Below, piece by piece: positions 44,858 through 55,172 of a DNA stretch of 64,000 nt. How positions within the stretch are numbered: position 1 is the stretch's first letter; the number at the start of each line of letters is the position of its first letter. Below the pieces are notes generated by a model that worked only from the letters and a program-made list of their open reading frames with translations, was not told the DNA's origin and did not search any database. The translations under genes and the position numbers were made by a program. Source of the stretch: Herbaspirillum sp. Sphag64 (GTDB lineage Bacteria; Pseudomonadota; Gammaproteobacteria; Burkholderiales; Burkholderiaceae_D); NCBI RefSeq assembly GCF_014192645.1, contig NZ_JACHYE010000011.1, positions 62,001 to 126,000 of the forward strand, given 5' to 3'.

Positions 44858-46588
44858 ATGAAAAAAAATCTTTTTCAGCGCAGCACGATTGCATTGGCGA
44901 TCGGGCTGACACTGAGCGCCGGTCTGGTCGCGTCAGTACAGGCGCAACAGCCACGCAGCGGTGTGAATCTGAATGCACCCGATGCACCTGCTCCAGCACC
45001 ACAGCGTGATTTGTTGCCTGGCGAACCGGCCTATCCTGCACCGGGCAGCTGGGGCTATGACAAGACCACTGGCATATTCAAGAGCCCGGATGCCGCACCA
45101 GATGCTTTTGGTGCTCATCCGGTTGATGGCAGCTTGCCGTATCTGGATCTGAATCAATATTCCAAGAACGTCAAGATTGAAAATTTTGTTCCGTACGTGG
45201 CTGGTGCTGGTCACAGTTGGCAGGCATCCTTTGATTTCAATGGCCGTCGCTATCTCTACGACTATGAAACCTGGATGTACAACCTCTTTGACATTACCGA
45301 TCCGCATGATGTCAAAGTAGTGCAGCAAAAGACCTTTGACATCAAAGGAGGGGAACATCAGTTTGGCCCGTTCAACGTCAAGTTCAACAAGAAGCTCAAT
45401 AAGATGATCGCGGTGCAGTGTTATGAAATCAGCCGATATGGTCTGCTCGATGACAAATACACTAATCCAGCCGGTGTGCAAAAGGTACGTGATCGCAAGA
45501 TGTTACGTGGCTTCCGTATGTTCGAAGTAACCAGCCCCAAGTGGACCGACTGGAAGCTGCTGTCCGAGACTTCGCTTGACCCTTATCATTCAGCTCAGCA
45601 ACAGCCGCAAGAAGGTTCTGGTTGTCAGGACGTTCCCGACTATTGGGGTGACAAGTATTTGTTCGTCGCGGGTGCGCCCGACAATAGCTTCTCGAACCAG
45701 GAATACAAGACCTATCTCTACACGGGTGCGCAGTTGGCCTTTGACGTTTCCGATCCAAGCAACCCCAAGCGATTGTCGACCTGGTGGGCGCCTGGATCAC
45801 GTAAAGGTGAGGAAGAGGAATACAAGAAGAATCCGCGTTATGGCAACAAGACCTCGTGGATGGGTTCGCGTATGCCGTTATTCATTCCGAAGCCAGTCGA
45901 GCAGGGTGGCAAGTATGGTTATGCCGCGATGGGCGGCTTTGGCTTCTATGTGATCGATATCTCTGATCCGAACAACATGAAGCAGGTGGCGCATCTGGAT
46001 ATGCCTGTCAGTGTGACTGGTACCGAAGGCGACAATATTGACGTGACCAAGGTGGAAACCACGGGTATGGTCTATTTCAGTGGCTATCCGATGACCGAAG
46101 ATTGCTATGAGCCGCTCAAGCATATCTATTCGATTGATGTACGAGATCCGAAGAATCCGAAGATCGTCAATATCCTGCCAACACCGGTACCACCGAAAGA
46201 AGCGCCTTTCACCGATTTCTGCCAGCGTCGTGGCAGCTTCGGTCCCAAGCGCAGCGGCTATGCACAGATTCAGCCGGGTACGCCAAGTCAGCGTTACATG
46301 CCTTATTCGTATTACAACGCGGGCATGCAGATGTTTGATCTGAAAGATCCACTGCATCCAACCATTGCGGCCTACTTCGTACCGAAGATGATTGACCCAG
46401 CGATCAAAACGCGTGATGAACAGACACAATCGATTCGTGCTTTGCCAAATCCTGTGCGTAGTATCTTTGTGGAGTGGGATCGTAACCTGATCTGGGTCTT
46501 CTCGAACCACGGTATCTACACGCTGTCGGTGCCGCCGCTGGGCAAGCCTGTGTTTGGCATGCCTGAGAAAACCGGCGCTGCACAATAA
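44858..46588 (+). CDS. Secreted LVIVD-repeat beta-propeller protein, function unknown
   Basis: A 576-residue exported protein. Residues 1-30 form a signal peptide ending in SVQAQ. A Pro/Ala-rich stretch follows, then at least six repeats of the LVIVD type with the core hydrophobic-D-x-x-D-P-x-x-P: NLFDITDPHDVK, AFDVSDPSNPK, YVIDISDPNNMK, YSIDVRDPKNPK, MFDLKDPLHPT and a weaker MFEVTSPKW. This predicts a periplasmic beta-propeller. His, Cys and Tyr residues are scattered (AGAGHSWQASFD, EDCYEPLKHIYS, DFCQRRGSF), but no cofactor motif is recognised. It is placed between a porin and a cytochrome c in the kynureninase unit, so a periplasmic redox or binding role is inferred. The start at 44858 has AAGGA upstream. 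Confidence 0.8.
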   Translation: MKKNLFQRSTIALAIGLTLSAGLVASVQAQQPRSGVNLNAPDAPAPAPQRDLLPGEPAYPAPGSWGYDKTTGIFKSPDAAPDAFGAHPVDGSLPYLDLNQYSKNVKIENFVPYVAGAGHSWQASFDFNGRRYLYDYETWMYNLFDITDPHDVKVVQQKTFDIKGGEHQFGPFNVKFNKKLNKMIAVQCYEISRYGLLDDKYTNPAGVQKVRDRKMLRGFRMFEVTSPKWTDWKLLSETSLDPYHSAQQQPQEGSGCQDVPDYWGDKYLFVAGAPDNSFSNQEYKTYLYTGAQLAFDVSDPSNPKRLSTWWAPGSRKGEEEEYKKNPRYGNKTSWMGSRMPLFIPKPVEQGGKYGYAAMGGFGFYVIDISDPNNMKQVAHLDMPVSVTGTEGDNIDVTKVETTGMVYFSGYPMTEDCYEPLKHIYSIDVRDPKNPKIVNILPTPVPPKEAPFTDFCQRRGSFGPKRSGYAQIQPGTPSQRYMPYSYYNAGMQMFDLKDPLHPTIAAYFVPKMIDPAIKTRDEQTQSIRALPNPVRSIFVEWDRNLIWVFSNHGIYTLSVPPLGKPVFGMPEKTGAAQ

Positions 46589-46779
46589 GGCATCAGACAC
46601 CTGACAAGAACGCCATGCGGATGTTATCCGTCATGGCGTCATAAAGAGTCGTAATAGTAGTAAAGAAGGCGCGCAGGATGATGCAGTTTTCATCCTGTTA
46701 CGCCGGATGGTGGACAGGTCTTCGCAAGAAGATCTGGAGTGAAGGAAGTGCATGCTGACTTTGTCCTTCTCTTGAGCTT

Positions 46780-46816
46780 GTGCCATTCAGGGTCGAAGCT
46801 GAATGGCACTTTTTTT
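46780..46816 (+). terminator. Intrinsic terminator 1 before cytochrome c gene
   Basis: A perfect 11-bp stem gtgccattcag/ctgaatggcac, 8-nt loop, then seven T. It can end the kynU-porin-LVIVD transcript. Confidence 0.85.
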
Positions 46817-46832
46817 GTCCTGAATTTCCGAT

Positions 46833-46856
46833 GACCTGCGAGGCGGGTCTTTTTTT
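46833..46856 (+). terminator. Intrinsic terminator 2, next to the cytochrome c ribosome-binding site
   Basis: Stem gacctgc/gcgggtc (one G-T pair), loop gag, then seven T at 46850-46856. The AAGGAG site begins at 46859, so RNA polymerase must pass this terminator to express the gene. Confidence 0.75.
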
Positions 46857-46869
46857 GCAAGGAGTCATC

Positions 46870-47244
46870 ATGTTGAACAGCTTGCGTGTTCGTTCTTCTT
46901 CCACACTGGCTGCCCGGCTGCCAGCGATTCTGTTACCGCTCATGCTGTCGTTGCCGCTGGCCAGTCAGGCGGCGTCTTCCAGTGAAGAGAGTTGCCGTGT
47001 CTGTCATCGCATGGACAGCAAGCTCATCGGCCCGGCATTCAAGGATGTGGCAGCACGCTATGCCGCCGATCCGGAGGCGATTGCCCATCTCAAGCACAGC
47101 ATGCTTGAAGGCAGTCAGGGACGTTGGGGGGAGATGGCGATGCCGCCCAATACCGGATTGACTGAAGCCGAGGCGGATTCATTTGCCCACTGGATCATGA
47201 GTCTGAACAAGCCGGTAGCTGGCGGCGCAGCGGTCAGTAAATAA
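46870..47244 (+). CDS. Periplasmic class I cytochrome c
   Basis: A 124-residue c-type cytochrome. Residues 1-35 form a signal peptide (LLPLMLSLPLASQAAS). The haem-binding motif is CRVCH (Cys42, Cys45, His46), and the likely axial Met is Met91 in EMAMPPN. The fold is that of small c551/c5-like electron carriers: PAFKDVAARYAADP, then LTEAEADSFAHWIMSL. The start at 46870 has AAGGAG upstream. It is the last gene of the kynU-porin-LVIVD group and may accept electrons from the propeller protein or an unseen dehydrogenase. Confidence 0.92.
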   Translation: MLNSLRVRSSSTLAARLPAILLPLMLSLPLASQAASSSEESCRVCHRMDSKLIGPAFKDVAARYAADPEAIAHLKHSMLEGSQGRWGEMAMPPNTGLTEAEADSFAHWIMSLNKPVAGGAAVSK

Positions 47245-47263
47245 GCATTTGGTCATGTTTCAA

Positions 47264-47297
47264 GGCGTCACAGGTCCATTGCCTGTGACGCCTTTTT
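47264..47297 (+). terminator. Cytochrome c gene terminator
   Basis: A perfect 11-bp stem ggcgtcacagg/cctgtgacgcc, 7-nt loop, then five T, 20 bp after the stop. Confidence 0.9.
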
Positions 47298-47347
47298 ATT
47301 GGAGGTCTGCAAAGCTAATGGTTTGCCTTAGGGATAAAAAGAGACGT

Positions 47348-47376
47348 AAAAAAGCCGTGAATTGCTTCACGGCTTT
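47348..47376 (-). terminator. Terminator of the nba operon/permease
   Basis: Stem aaaagccgtga/tcacggctttt with a 5-nt loop. On the minus strand it is followed by six T, 19-47 bp after the permease stop. It separates the two convergent units. Confidence 0.85.
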
Positions 47377-47394
47377 TGCTTTATTGCGGCAGGA

Positions 47395-48822
47395 TCAGTT
47401 ACTTGCTGCCTCGCGCATTTTCTGCGGGTCGACTGGCAACGGGACTGGCTTGCGATACCAGATGAAGTAGATCACGCTCAATACCACTACAAACGGCACA
47501 CCGAACAATAGAGTCGCGTGGAAGGCATCGGTAAACCAGGTGGTAATCATGATCGATAGCATCAGTACCACACCCAGCAGCGTCAGCCATGGGAAACCCC
47601 ACATCCGGAATGGCAGTGGCTGAGCGCCCTGGGCGACCCAGCGGCGGCGGAAGAACCAGTGTGTCACGAAAATCATCAGCCACGTAAACATCGCACCAAA
47701 CATCGATACTGACATCATCAGCGTGAACGCTGCCTGTGGATAGAGAATGCTCATTGCAGTCGCAATCGTGATGCCGATGCAGGACAAGGCCAGTGCTCGT
47801 ACCGGAACGCCACGGCTGCTCAGCTTTCCGAACTGTGGTGAAGCATAACCGGCGCGCGAGAGGCTGAACATCATGCGGGTGGTGATGTAGAGCTGGCTGT
47901 TCATGGCCGACAGTGCCGCAATCAGGACCACGAAGTTGATGATGCCAGGGGCGCCGGTGATATGAATGGCTTCCATCACCATCACGAACGGGCTCTTGTC
48001 AGTGCCTGCGGATGACCACGGCAGAATTGCCAGCATCAGTGCCAGTGTGAGCAGATAAAACACTACCAGACGCAGCATCGCCGCGCGGAAGGCATGCGTG
48101 ATGGCCTTGACCGGTTCCTTGGCTTCACCGGCTGCGACGGCGATCATTTCGATACTCAGATAACTGAAGATCGACACAATCACGGCGACCCAGGTGCCCC
48201 AGTAACCATGTGGAAAGAAGCCGCCATGCGCAACATAGTTATGGAGTCCGATGCCACTGTCGGCCGGTGCGCCATAGACGATTACCGCACCGAGGAAGAT
48301 GAAGCCGACAATCGCCACGATCTTGATCATCGAGAACCAGTATTCGATATGACCAAACAGTTTGACACTGAAGGCATTGATCAGAATCAGCGCACTTGAG
48401 AACAGGACAATCCAGACCCACGCCGGTGAACCGGGGAACCAGTACTGCATGTACAGCGCAATGGCCGTAACTTCCGTGCCCACGGCCAGCACGATCGAGG
48501 CCCAGTAGGCATAGCGCACCATGAAGCCAGCCCAGGGATGCACGTAGTAGCCGGCATAGGCGCCAAAGGAGCCAGAGGTGGGATGGGCGACGGTCATCTC
48601 TGCCAGACAGCCCATGAGCAGCAGTGCGATGACGGCGCCAATGGCATAGCTGATCAAGACGCTGGGCCCAGCAAAGCTGATGGCAAATCCGCTTCCTAGA
48701 AACAATCCGGTACCGATGGCGCCGCCGATGGCGATCATTGCCATCTGGGCACCGCTCAAGGTGCGTTGCAAACCTCTTTCCTGATCGACAATGCCTTGAA
48801 AATGGTCGTTACTATCCTGCAT
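47395..48822 (-). CDS. Amino-acid permease (APC superfamily, AAT type)
   Basis: A 475-residue inner-membrane transporter with 12 hydrophobic segments. LQRTLSGAQMAMIAIGGAIG and then GTGLFLGSG form the first helix of APC carriers. GSFGAYAGYYVHPWAGFMV and AVAAGEAKEPVKAI are typical of the GabP/AroP-like amino-acid transporter family. The start at 48822 has GGAG 6 bp upstream. It follows nbaD on the same strand at the end of the nba operon. Likely substrates are tryptophan, kynurenine or a related aromatic amino acid, by context only. Confidence 0.88.
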   Translation of the reverse strand: MQDSNDHFQGIVDQERGLQRTLSGAQMAMIAIGGAIGTGLFLGSGFAISFAGPSVLISYAIGAVIALLLMGCLAEMTVAHPTSGSFGAYAGYYVHPWAGFMVRYAYWASIVLAVGTEVTAIALYMQYWFPGSPAWVWIVLFSSALILINAFSVKLFGHIEYWFSMIKIVAIVGFIFLGAVIVYGAPADSGIGLHNYVAHGGFFPHGYWGTWVAVIVSIFSYLSIEMIAVAAGEAKEPVKAITHAFRAAMLRLVVFYLLTLALMLAILPWSSAGTDKSPFVMVMEAIHITGAPGIINFVVLIAALSAMNSQLYITTRMMFSLSRAGYASPQFGKLSSRGVPVRALALSCIGITIATAMSILYPQAAFTLMMSVSMFGAMFTWLMIFVTHWFFRRRWVAQGAQPLPFRMWGFPWLTLLGVVLMLSIMITTWFTDAFHATLLFGVPFVVVLSVIYFIWYRKPVPLPVDPQKMREAASN

Positions 48823-48897
48823 GAAAGTCTCCTTCATGAATATTTTTAGCGTAATGGTTGTAGCAAGCTGGTCGGCGCTCTATTGCTGAGCTTGCGT

Positions 48898-48929
48898 GAG
48901 ATGACCCGGGATCGGGCCTGGGTCATCTC
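48898..48929 (-). promoter_or_regulatory. Intercistronic mRNA hairpin between nbaD and the permease gene
   Basis: A perfect 10-bp stem gagatgaccc/gggtcatctc with a 12-nt loop that includes the nbaD stop codon region. No T run follows, so RNA processing, stabilisation or partial attenuation is more likely than termination. Confidence 0.5.
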
Positions 48930-49935
48930 AGATGCCGAAGAACTTGCGTGCGTTGCCACCCAGCAGACGGGTATGGGTCTCGGCACTGAAGCGGGTATCG
49001 CGGATCAGTTGTCCCACCTGTTGCTCACCCAATGGATAGGGATAATCGGAACCAAGCATGACGCGCTCTTCCCCCATGATATCCACCAGCAGCTCCAGCG
49101 AACGGCTATCGAAGACGGCTGAGTCGACGAAAAAGCGGTCGACATAGGACGATGGTGGATGCGGGCAATCCTGACGGATGATGTCGCGCTCGCGCCAGGC
49201 GTTGTCGACCCGCCCCAGCAGGAAGGCGAAGCTGCCGCCACCATGCGCAAAGCAGATCTTCAATGAGCGCGGCAGACGTTCGAACGCACCCGACAGAATC
49301 AGCGACAGAATGCCCAGCTGGGTTTCCGCAGGCATGGCAACCAGCCAGGGCAGCATCCATTTTTTCATGCGTTGTTCGCCGCCCATCATGTCCCACGGGT
49401 GGACCAGCAGTGGAATATCTTCGTTGGCGCAATGCGTCAGAAACTCCAGCATGCCTTCATCATCCAGATCGCGATGTTCCAGATGATTGCCGATCTGTAC
49501 GCCAACATGGCCGATGCTCTTGGCACGCGAAGCTTCCTTGCAGGCGGCATCGATGTCTTGCAGCGGCACTTGTGCCAGTGTCTTCAGACGGTCTGGCGCA
49601 TGGCTGCACAGCTGCACTGCATAGTCGTTCATGCGTTGGGCCCAGGGCAAGGCTTGGACAATCGGATAGCGGTAGCCGAACATGACCGGTGTGGCACACA
49701 TGATTTGCAGGTTTACGCCTGCGGCATCCATTTCGGCAATCCGGCGGGCCGGATCCCATAGTGCCGAATACACTGGGCGGAACGGCTTGTCGCCGGTCAT
49801 GATCATGCCGTGATCATTGTCATTGATCTGCAACCAGGGAGCGGCATGCGGATCAAGTGCAGCGGCTTCGGCCTGGGTGATTGGCGGGAAAAAGTGCGAG
49901 TGAATGTCGATCACTGGCGTCGATGGTGTACTCAA
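48928..49935 (-). CDS. nbaD: 2-Amino-3-carboxymuconate-6-semialdehyde decarboxylase
   Basis: ACMSD: it decarboxylates the ring-cleavage product of 3-hydroxyanthranilate to 2-aminomuconate-6-semialdehyde. The 335-residue amidohydrolase-fold protein shows the zinc ligands His12 and His14 (IDIHSHFFP), His179 (LVHPWDMMG) and Asp297 ([11 protein letters not shown]), plus catalytic His231 in FAHGGGS. All positions fit characterised bacterial ACMSDs. It starts 10 bp after nbaC. Confidence 0.95.
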   Translation of the reverse strand: MSTPSTPVIDIHSHFFPPITQAEAAALDPHAAPWLQINDNDHGMIMTGDKPFRPVYSALWDPARRIAEMDAAGVNLQIMCATPVMFGYRYPIVQALPWAQRMNDYAVQLCSHAPDRLKTLAQVPLQDIDAACKEASRAKSIGHVGVQIGNHLEHRDLDDEGMLEFLTHCANEDIPLLVHPWDMMGGEQRMKKWMLPWLVAMPAETQLGILSLILSGAFERLPRSLKICFAHGGGSFAFLLGRVDNAWRERDIIRQDCPHPPSSYVDRFFVDSAVFDSRSLELLVDIMGEERVMLGSDYPYPLGEQQVGQLIRDTRFSAETHTRLLGGNARKFFGI

Positions 49936-49945
49936 GCTGAGCCCC

Positions 49946-51046
<1,101 letters not shown>

Positions 51047-51050
<4 letters not shown>

Positions 51051-51841
51051 ACAATCGCTCCGGTAAAGAACTCGACCCGGCCCAGACCGCCGATGTCCGT
51101 GCTGACATGCAAGCCCGGACGCAAGGCTTCGGCGGCGGTAGCGGCACCGGCCATGATCAGGGACCCGGCTGGCAAGGTCATTTCTGCCTTGCTCAGTAAC
51201 TGTGATGCCTGCACGATGCTGCGCAAGGGATTGCCGAGGATGGCGCCGGTACTGCCTAGTTGCACGGCATGGCCGTTAAAACGCATGGCGACACCGCGAT
51301 TGCTGAGCTTGCGCAAGTCGTCGGTAGCGCTGGAAAACGCGCCGATGACGAGTCCTGCAGAGGAGCAGTTGTCGGCCACCACATCTTCCAGAGTGAACTT
51401 GAAGTTACGGTAGCGGGAATCGATGATTTCCATCGCCGGGGCAACGGCTTCGAGATAATTGCCTGCTTCCAGTAGACTTAATGGCCGGTCAATATTGCGC
51501 TTGGTGAGGAAGCAGACTTCCGGCTCGACACGCGCATGGATGAAGTCAGCCAGATCAACAATGCTACCTTCTTCACGCAGCATGCCATCGGTGAGCAGGC
51601 CCCAGATCAGGCTGTCCACGCCCATTTGCACCATCTTGGCCCGGCTGGTGAAACCCAGCTTGATGCCGATGGGGTGTTCACCGCGGGCATGGCGTTGCGC
51701 TAATGAGGCGCGTTGAATCGCGTAGGCCTGATCCAGTGTGAAGGCATGACGCGGGGTCAGTGGATCAATTTCATGGCGCTGATGGGCGGCGGCATCCAGT
51801 GTGACGGCCAGTGCTTGCAGGTCGACGATGGAGGGGCTCAT
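51047..51841 (-). CDS. nbaG: 4-Oxalocrotonate decarboxylase
   Basis: Decarboxylates 4-oxalocrotonate to 2-oxopent-4-enoate (2-hydroxypenta-2,4-dienoate). The 264-residue protein is of the hydratase/decarboxylase (fumarylacetoacetase-like) fold: [18 protein letters not shown] near residue 60, the metal-binding glutamates in [23 protein letters not shown], and [18 protein letters not shown]. It is paralogous to NbaH, with which this enzyme usually forms a complex so that the unstable dienol is passed on. It overlaps nbaI by 4 bp and nbaF by 4 bp. Confidence 0.92.
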
Positions 51842-52896
51842 GCGGTCTTCACTTTCTGTGCCTGATTCTGTGTCTGGTCTTGACGTTGTTGCAGCAAGTC
51901 CAGAGCAACGTCAACGATCATGTCTTCCTGACCACCGACCATGCGACGTCTGCCTAGCTCCACCAGAATATCGACGGCGGCAATGCCATAGCGTTTGGCA
52001 GCTGCTTCGGCATGACGCAGGAAGCTGGAGTAGACCCCGGCGTAGCCGAGCGCGAGCGTTTCACGGTCAACCCGCACCGGGCGGTCTTGTAGCGGGCGCA
52101 CCAGATCATCGGCCGCGTTCATCAACGTAAACAGGTCAGTGCCATGTCGGTAACCGAGACGGTCAATTGCGGCGATAAACACTTCCAGTGGCGCATTACC
52201 GGCACCGGCACCCATGCCGGCCAGCGAGGCATCGACCCGGTCGCAACCGTTTTCAATGGCGACGATGGAGTTGGCAACGCCGAGTGAGAGATTGTGGTGC
52301 GCGTGCATACCGGTGGTGGTGTCCGGGTGGAGCACCTCCTTGAAGGCCTTGAAGCGGTCTGCCACATCCTGCATCGACAAGGCACCGCCGGAGTCCACCA
52401 CATAGACGCACTGCGCACCGTAGGATTCCATCAGCTTGGCCTGCTTGGCCAGTGCCGATGGCGTAGTCATATGCGACATCATCAGGAAGCCCACGGTATC
52501 CATGCCCAGCTTGCGGGCATGCTCGATATGCTGTCGGGAAACATCGGCTTCGGTGCAGTGCGTCGCCACGCGCACCGTGCGGGCACCGGCCGCATAGGCG
52601 GCATCCAGATCATGCACGGTGCCAATGCCGGGAATCAGTAGTGTCGCCACCCGGGCGTGCTGCAGGACGCTGGCAACGGCTTCGATCCAGTCCAGATCGG
52701 TGTGCGCGCCAAAGCCATAGTTGAAGCTGGAGCCGGACAAGCCATCGCCGTGGGCGACTTCGATGCTGTCGACCTTGGCGGCATCGAGTGCCTTGGCAAT
52801 AGCGACGGCATCGGCCAGTGAATACTGGTGACGGATGGCGTGCATGCCGTCACGCAGGGTGACGTCAGAGATATAGATTTTTTTGTCGGAGATCAT
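51838..52896 (-). CDS. nbaI: 4-Hydroxy-2-oxovalerate aldolase
   Basis: Cleaves 4-hydroxy-2-oxovalerate to pyruvate and acetaldehyde. The 352-residue enzyme has an HMGL-type TIM barrel with Arg15, Asp16 and His19 ([10 protein letters not shown]), the Mn-binding [11 protein letters not shown] and the C-terminal DmpG-like communication domain ([20 protein letters not shown]). It forms a channelling complex with the acylating dehydrogenase NbaJ, whose gene lies 30 bp upstream. Confidence 0.95.
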   Translation of the reverse strand: MISDKKIYISDVTLRDGMHAIRHQYSLADAVAIAKALDAAKVDSIEVAHGDGLSGSSFNYGFGAHTDLDWIEAVASVLQHARVATLLIPGIGTVHDLDAAYAAGARTVRVATHCTEADVSRQHIEHARKLGMDTVGFLMMSHMTTPSALAKQAKLMESYGAQCVYVVDSGGALSMQDVADRFKAFKEVLHPDTTTGMHAHHNLSLGVANSIVAIENGCDRVDASLAGMGAGAGNAPLEVFIAAIDRLGYRHGTDLFTLMNAADDLVRPLQDRPVRVDRETLALGYAGVYSSFLRHAEAAAKRYGIAAVDILVELGRRRMVGGQEDMIVDVALDLLQQRQDQTQNQAQKVKTA

Positions 52897-52926
52897 GCTG
52901 GTCTTCCTGTGATGTCGTTGCGATGA

Positions 52927-53907
52927 CTACGCATTGTTGGCGTGTGGCGCTAACCGTTTGGCGATACTCTCAGCCGCAGCCATTGCCGCCGAGGTCATGA
53001 TGTCTAGATTGCCGGCATAGGCGGGCAGGTAGTGGGCGGCACCCTCGACTTCCAGGAAGATCGAGACCTTGAGACCGCCCAGTTTGCCCAGCCCAGGGAT
53101 GTTAAGTGGTTGATCAGCGGGGATGCGATCAAACTGCACATCTTGCTTGAGGCGGTAACCTGGTACATAGGCGGAGACGGCGGCGGCCATTTCCCTGATC
53201 GAGGCGCGGATCGCCTCTTCATCGGCGCTGGCATCGGCCAGACAGAACACGGTGTCGCGCATGATCAGTGGCGGCTCGGCCGGATTCATGATGATAATGG
53301 CCTTGCCGCGGCCGGCACCACCGACACTGACGATGGCGCGTGACGTGGTTTCGGTGAACTCATCAATATTGGCGCGGGTGCCGGGACCAGCCGATTTACT
53401 AGCGATGGAAGCAATGATTTCGGCGTAATGCACCGGTGCCACGCGTGAGACGGCGCGCACCATCGGGATCGTGGCTTGACCGCCACAGGTGACCATGTTG
53501 ATGTTGGCACTGTCCAGATGGTCCTGCAGATTGACCACCGGAATGACATATGGACCGATGGCTGCCGGCGTCAGGTCAATGACCTGAATGCCATGTTCCT
53601 GCAGGATCCGATTATGTTCAGCGTGCGCACCGGCGGAGGTGGCGTCGAACGCGATCTTGATCTTGTCGAAGCCGGGCAGACGGGTCAGCCCTTGCACGCC
53701 TTCGTGGGTGGTTGCCACACCCATGCGGGCGGCGCGCGCCAATCCATCGGAGGTGGGGTCAATGCCGACCATGGCGCCCATATTCAAGTGTTTGGCATTG
53801 CGCAAGACCTTGATCATGAGATCGGTGCCGATATTTCCCGAGCCGATGATGGCGACATCCACGCGTGGCTGCTCTGGGTGCGCTGGCTGTTGTGTTGATT
53901 GAGTCAT
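52927..53907 (-). CDS. nbaJ: Acetaldehyde dehydrogenase (acylating)
   Basis: Oxidises acetaldehyde to acetyl-CoA with NAD+. The 326-residue DmpF/MhpF-type enzyme has the Rossmann motif [11 protein letters not shown] (Gly22-Gly27) and the catalytic Cys141 in [13 protein letters not shown]. It pairs with NbaI, to which acetaldehyde is channelled. The genes keep the usual J-I order, spaced 30 bp apart. Confidence 0.95.
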   Translation of the reverse strand: MTQSTQQPAHPEQPRVDVAIIGSGNIGTDLMIKVLRNAKHLNMGAMVGIDPTSDGLARAARMGVATTHEGVQGLTRLPGFDKIKIAFDATSAGAHAEHNRILQEHGIQVIDLTPAAIGPYVIPVVNLQDHLDSANINMVTCGGQATIPMVRAVSRVAPVHYAEIIASIASKSAGPGTRANIDEFTETTSRAIVSVGGAGRGKAIIIMNPAEPPLIMRDTVFCLADASADEEAIRASIREMAAAVSAYVPGYRLKQDVQFDRIPADQPLNIPGLGKLGGLKVSIFLEVEGAAHYLPAYAGNLDIMTSAAMAAAESIAKRLAPHANNA

Positions 53908-53943
53908 GCTGTTTCCTGTGGTTGCAGATTATCGGTACCAGAA

Positions 53944-54735
53944 TTAAACGGAAAACGAGGCGGTGACGCGACCGAGCCCTTCGATTTGGGCCTCAAAGAC
54001 GTCACCGGCGGTGGCGACGACCATCGGTCCCAATGCACCGGTCATGATGATATCGCCCGGTTGTAGCGGGTTGCCTACGCGTGCCATCGTGTCGGCCAGC
54101 CAGACCGCTGCGTGCAGGGGATTGCCCAGACACGCCGCACCGGCACCGATGGAGACCTGATCGCCGCGTCGTTCCATCAACATGCCGCAACCGGTGATGT
54201 CAAAGTCGGCCAGCTTGACCGGACGCGAACCCAGCACGAACAGGCCTGAGGAGGCGTTGTCGGCGATGGTGTCAGTCAGCCGGATATCCCAGTTGGCGAT
54301 GCGGCTGCCGACGATTTCCAGTGCCGGCACCGCGTAGGCGGTGGCATTGATGATGTCGGCCACGGTGTGCTTGGCGTGGGTCAGCGGACGATCGATGATG
54401 AGGGCGATTTCTGCCTCGATCTTGGGTTGTACGATACGGGCAATATCGATAGCTTCACCGTCGGCGACCGCCATGTCGGCGAACAGCATGCCGAAGTCGG
54501 GCTGACCAACGCCAAGCTGGGTTTGTACCGCCTTGGAGGTCAAGCCGATCTTGCGACCGACTAGGCGACGGCCCTGTGCCAGCCAGCGTTCGGTATTGCG
54601 TTGCTGCACGGCATAGGCGGCGTCGATATCGGTGGCGCCGATCAGATTGCGTACCGGTGCACAGGGCTGGCCGCTGGTATGGACTTGCCACAATAGTTCA
54701 GCGGCTTGCTGGATAGATGCATTGTCGAGTGTCAT
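53944..54735 (-). CDS. nbaH: 2-Oxopent-4-enoate hydratase
   Basis: Adds water to 2-hydroxypenta-2,4-dienoate to give 4-hydroxy-2-oxovalerate. The 263-residue MhpD/DmpE-like protein has [17 protein letters not shown], the metal glutamates in [32 protein letters not shown] and [18 protein letters not shown]. The start at 54735 (MTLDNAS) follows nbaX by 10 bp; a longer frame to 54924 overlaps nbaX and is rejected. Confidence 0.92.
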   Translation of the reverse strand: MTLDNASIQQAAELLWQVHTSGQPCAPVRNLIGATDIDAAYAVQQRNTERWLAQGRRLVGRKIGLTSKAVQTQLGVGQPDFGMLFADMAVADGEAIDIARIVQPKIEAEIALIIDRPLTHAKHTVADIINATAYAVPALEIVGSRIANWDIRLTDTIADNASSGLFVLGSRPVKLADFDITGCGMLMERRGDQVSIGAGAACLGNPLHAAVWLADTMARVGNPLQPGDIIMTGALGPMVVATAGDVFEAQIEGLGRVTASFSV

Positions 54736-54745
54736 CGGGGCTGTC

Positions 54746-55165
54746 TCAGGATTGAACGAAGGAAAATTCGATTTCAACAGTCGCGCCCAGTGGCAGCGCT
54801 GTGACGCCGACACTGGTACGTGCCGGGGGCGTGGCGTTACCGGCAAAGACCGATTCCCAGGCAGCATTGATGTCGGCGAAGGCATCAAAGCGGGTGGTGA
54901 AGATGCGCGCAATGAGCAGGTCATCGAGGGTGACGCCGTAGTCCGGCATGGCCCGTTGCAGATTGGCCAGAATCAATGCGGTCTCGGCACCGGGGCCGCC
55001 GCTGTCGAGCTGGCCGGTGGCGAGGTCCAGCGCGATCATGCCGGATACCTGAATGACCGGACCGATCCGGACGCAGGGACTATAGCGAAAACGTGGTGCC
55101 AGAATCGCCGCTGATTGCAGGCACTGGCGTTGCTGTTGATTTGTGATGGTCGTGATGCTGGTCAT
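54746..55165 (-). CDS. nbaX: RidA-family protein, NbaX-like
   Basis: A 139-residue RidA/YjgF-fold protein, distinct from the deaminase NbaF in the same operon. It has [35 protein letters not shown] and [19 protein letters not shown], where Arg and Glu are the residues RidA proteins use on imines. Its position between nbaE and nbaH is that of nbaX in the nba cluster of Pseudomonas fluorescens KU-7, whose function I do not know. A role in hydrolysing a reactive enamine/imine intermediate is inferred. The start at 55165 has GAGG upstream and lies 7 bp after nbaE. Confidence 0.8.
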   Translation of the reverse strand: MTSITTITNQQQRQCLQSAAILAPRFRYSPCVRIGPVIQVSGMIALDLATGQLDSGGPGAETALILANLQRAMPDYGVTLDDLLIARIFTTRFDAFADINAAWESVFAGNATPPARTSVGVTALPLGATVEIEFSFVQS

Positions 55166-55172
55166 GCTGGCC

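Larger units (their letters stand above)
46589..46869 (+). promoter_or_regulatory. Leader region of the cytochrome c gene with two tandem terminators
   Basis: 281 bp with three hairpins. The first, near 46605-46637, is gccatg/catggc with further pairing. The second (46780-46816) and third (46833-46856) are full intrinsic terminators listed separately. The ribosome-binding site AAGGAG (46859-46864) starts two bases after the last T run. The layout recalls a transcription attenuator. Confidence 0.5.
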
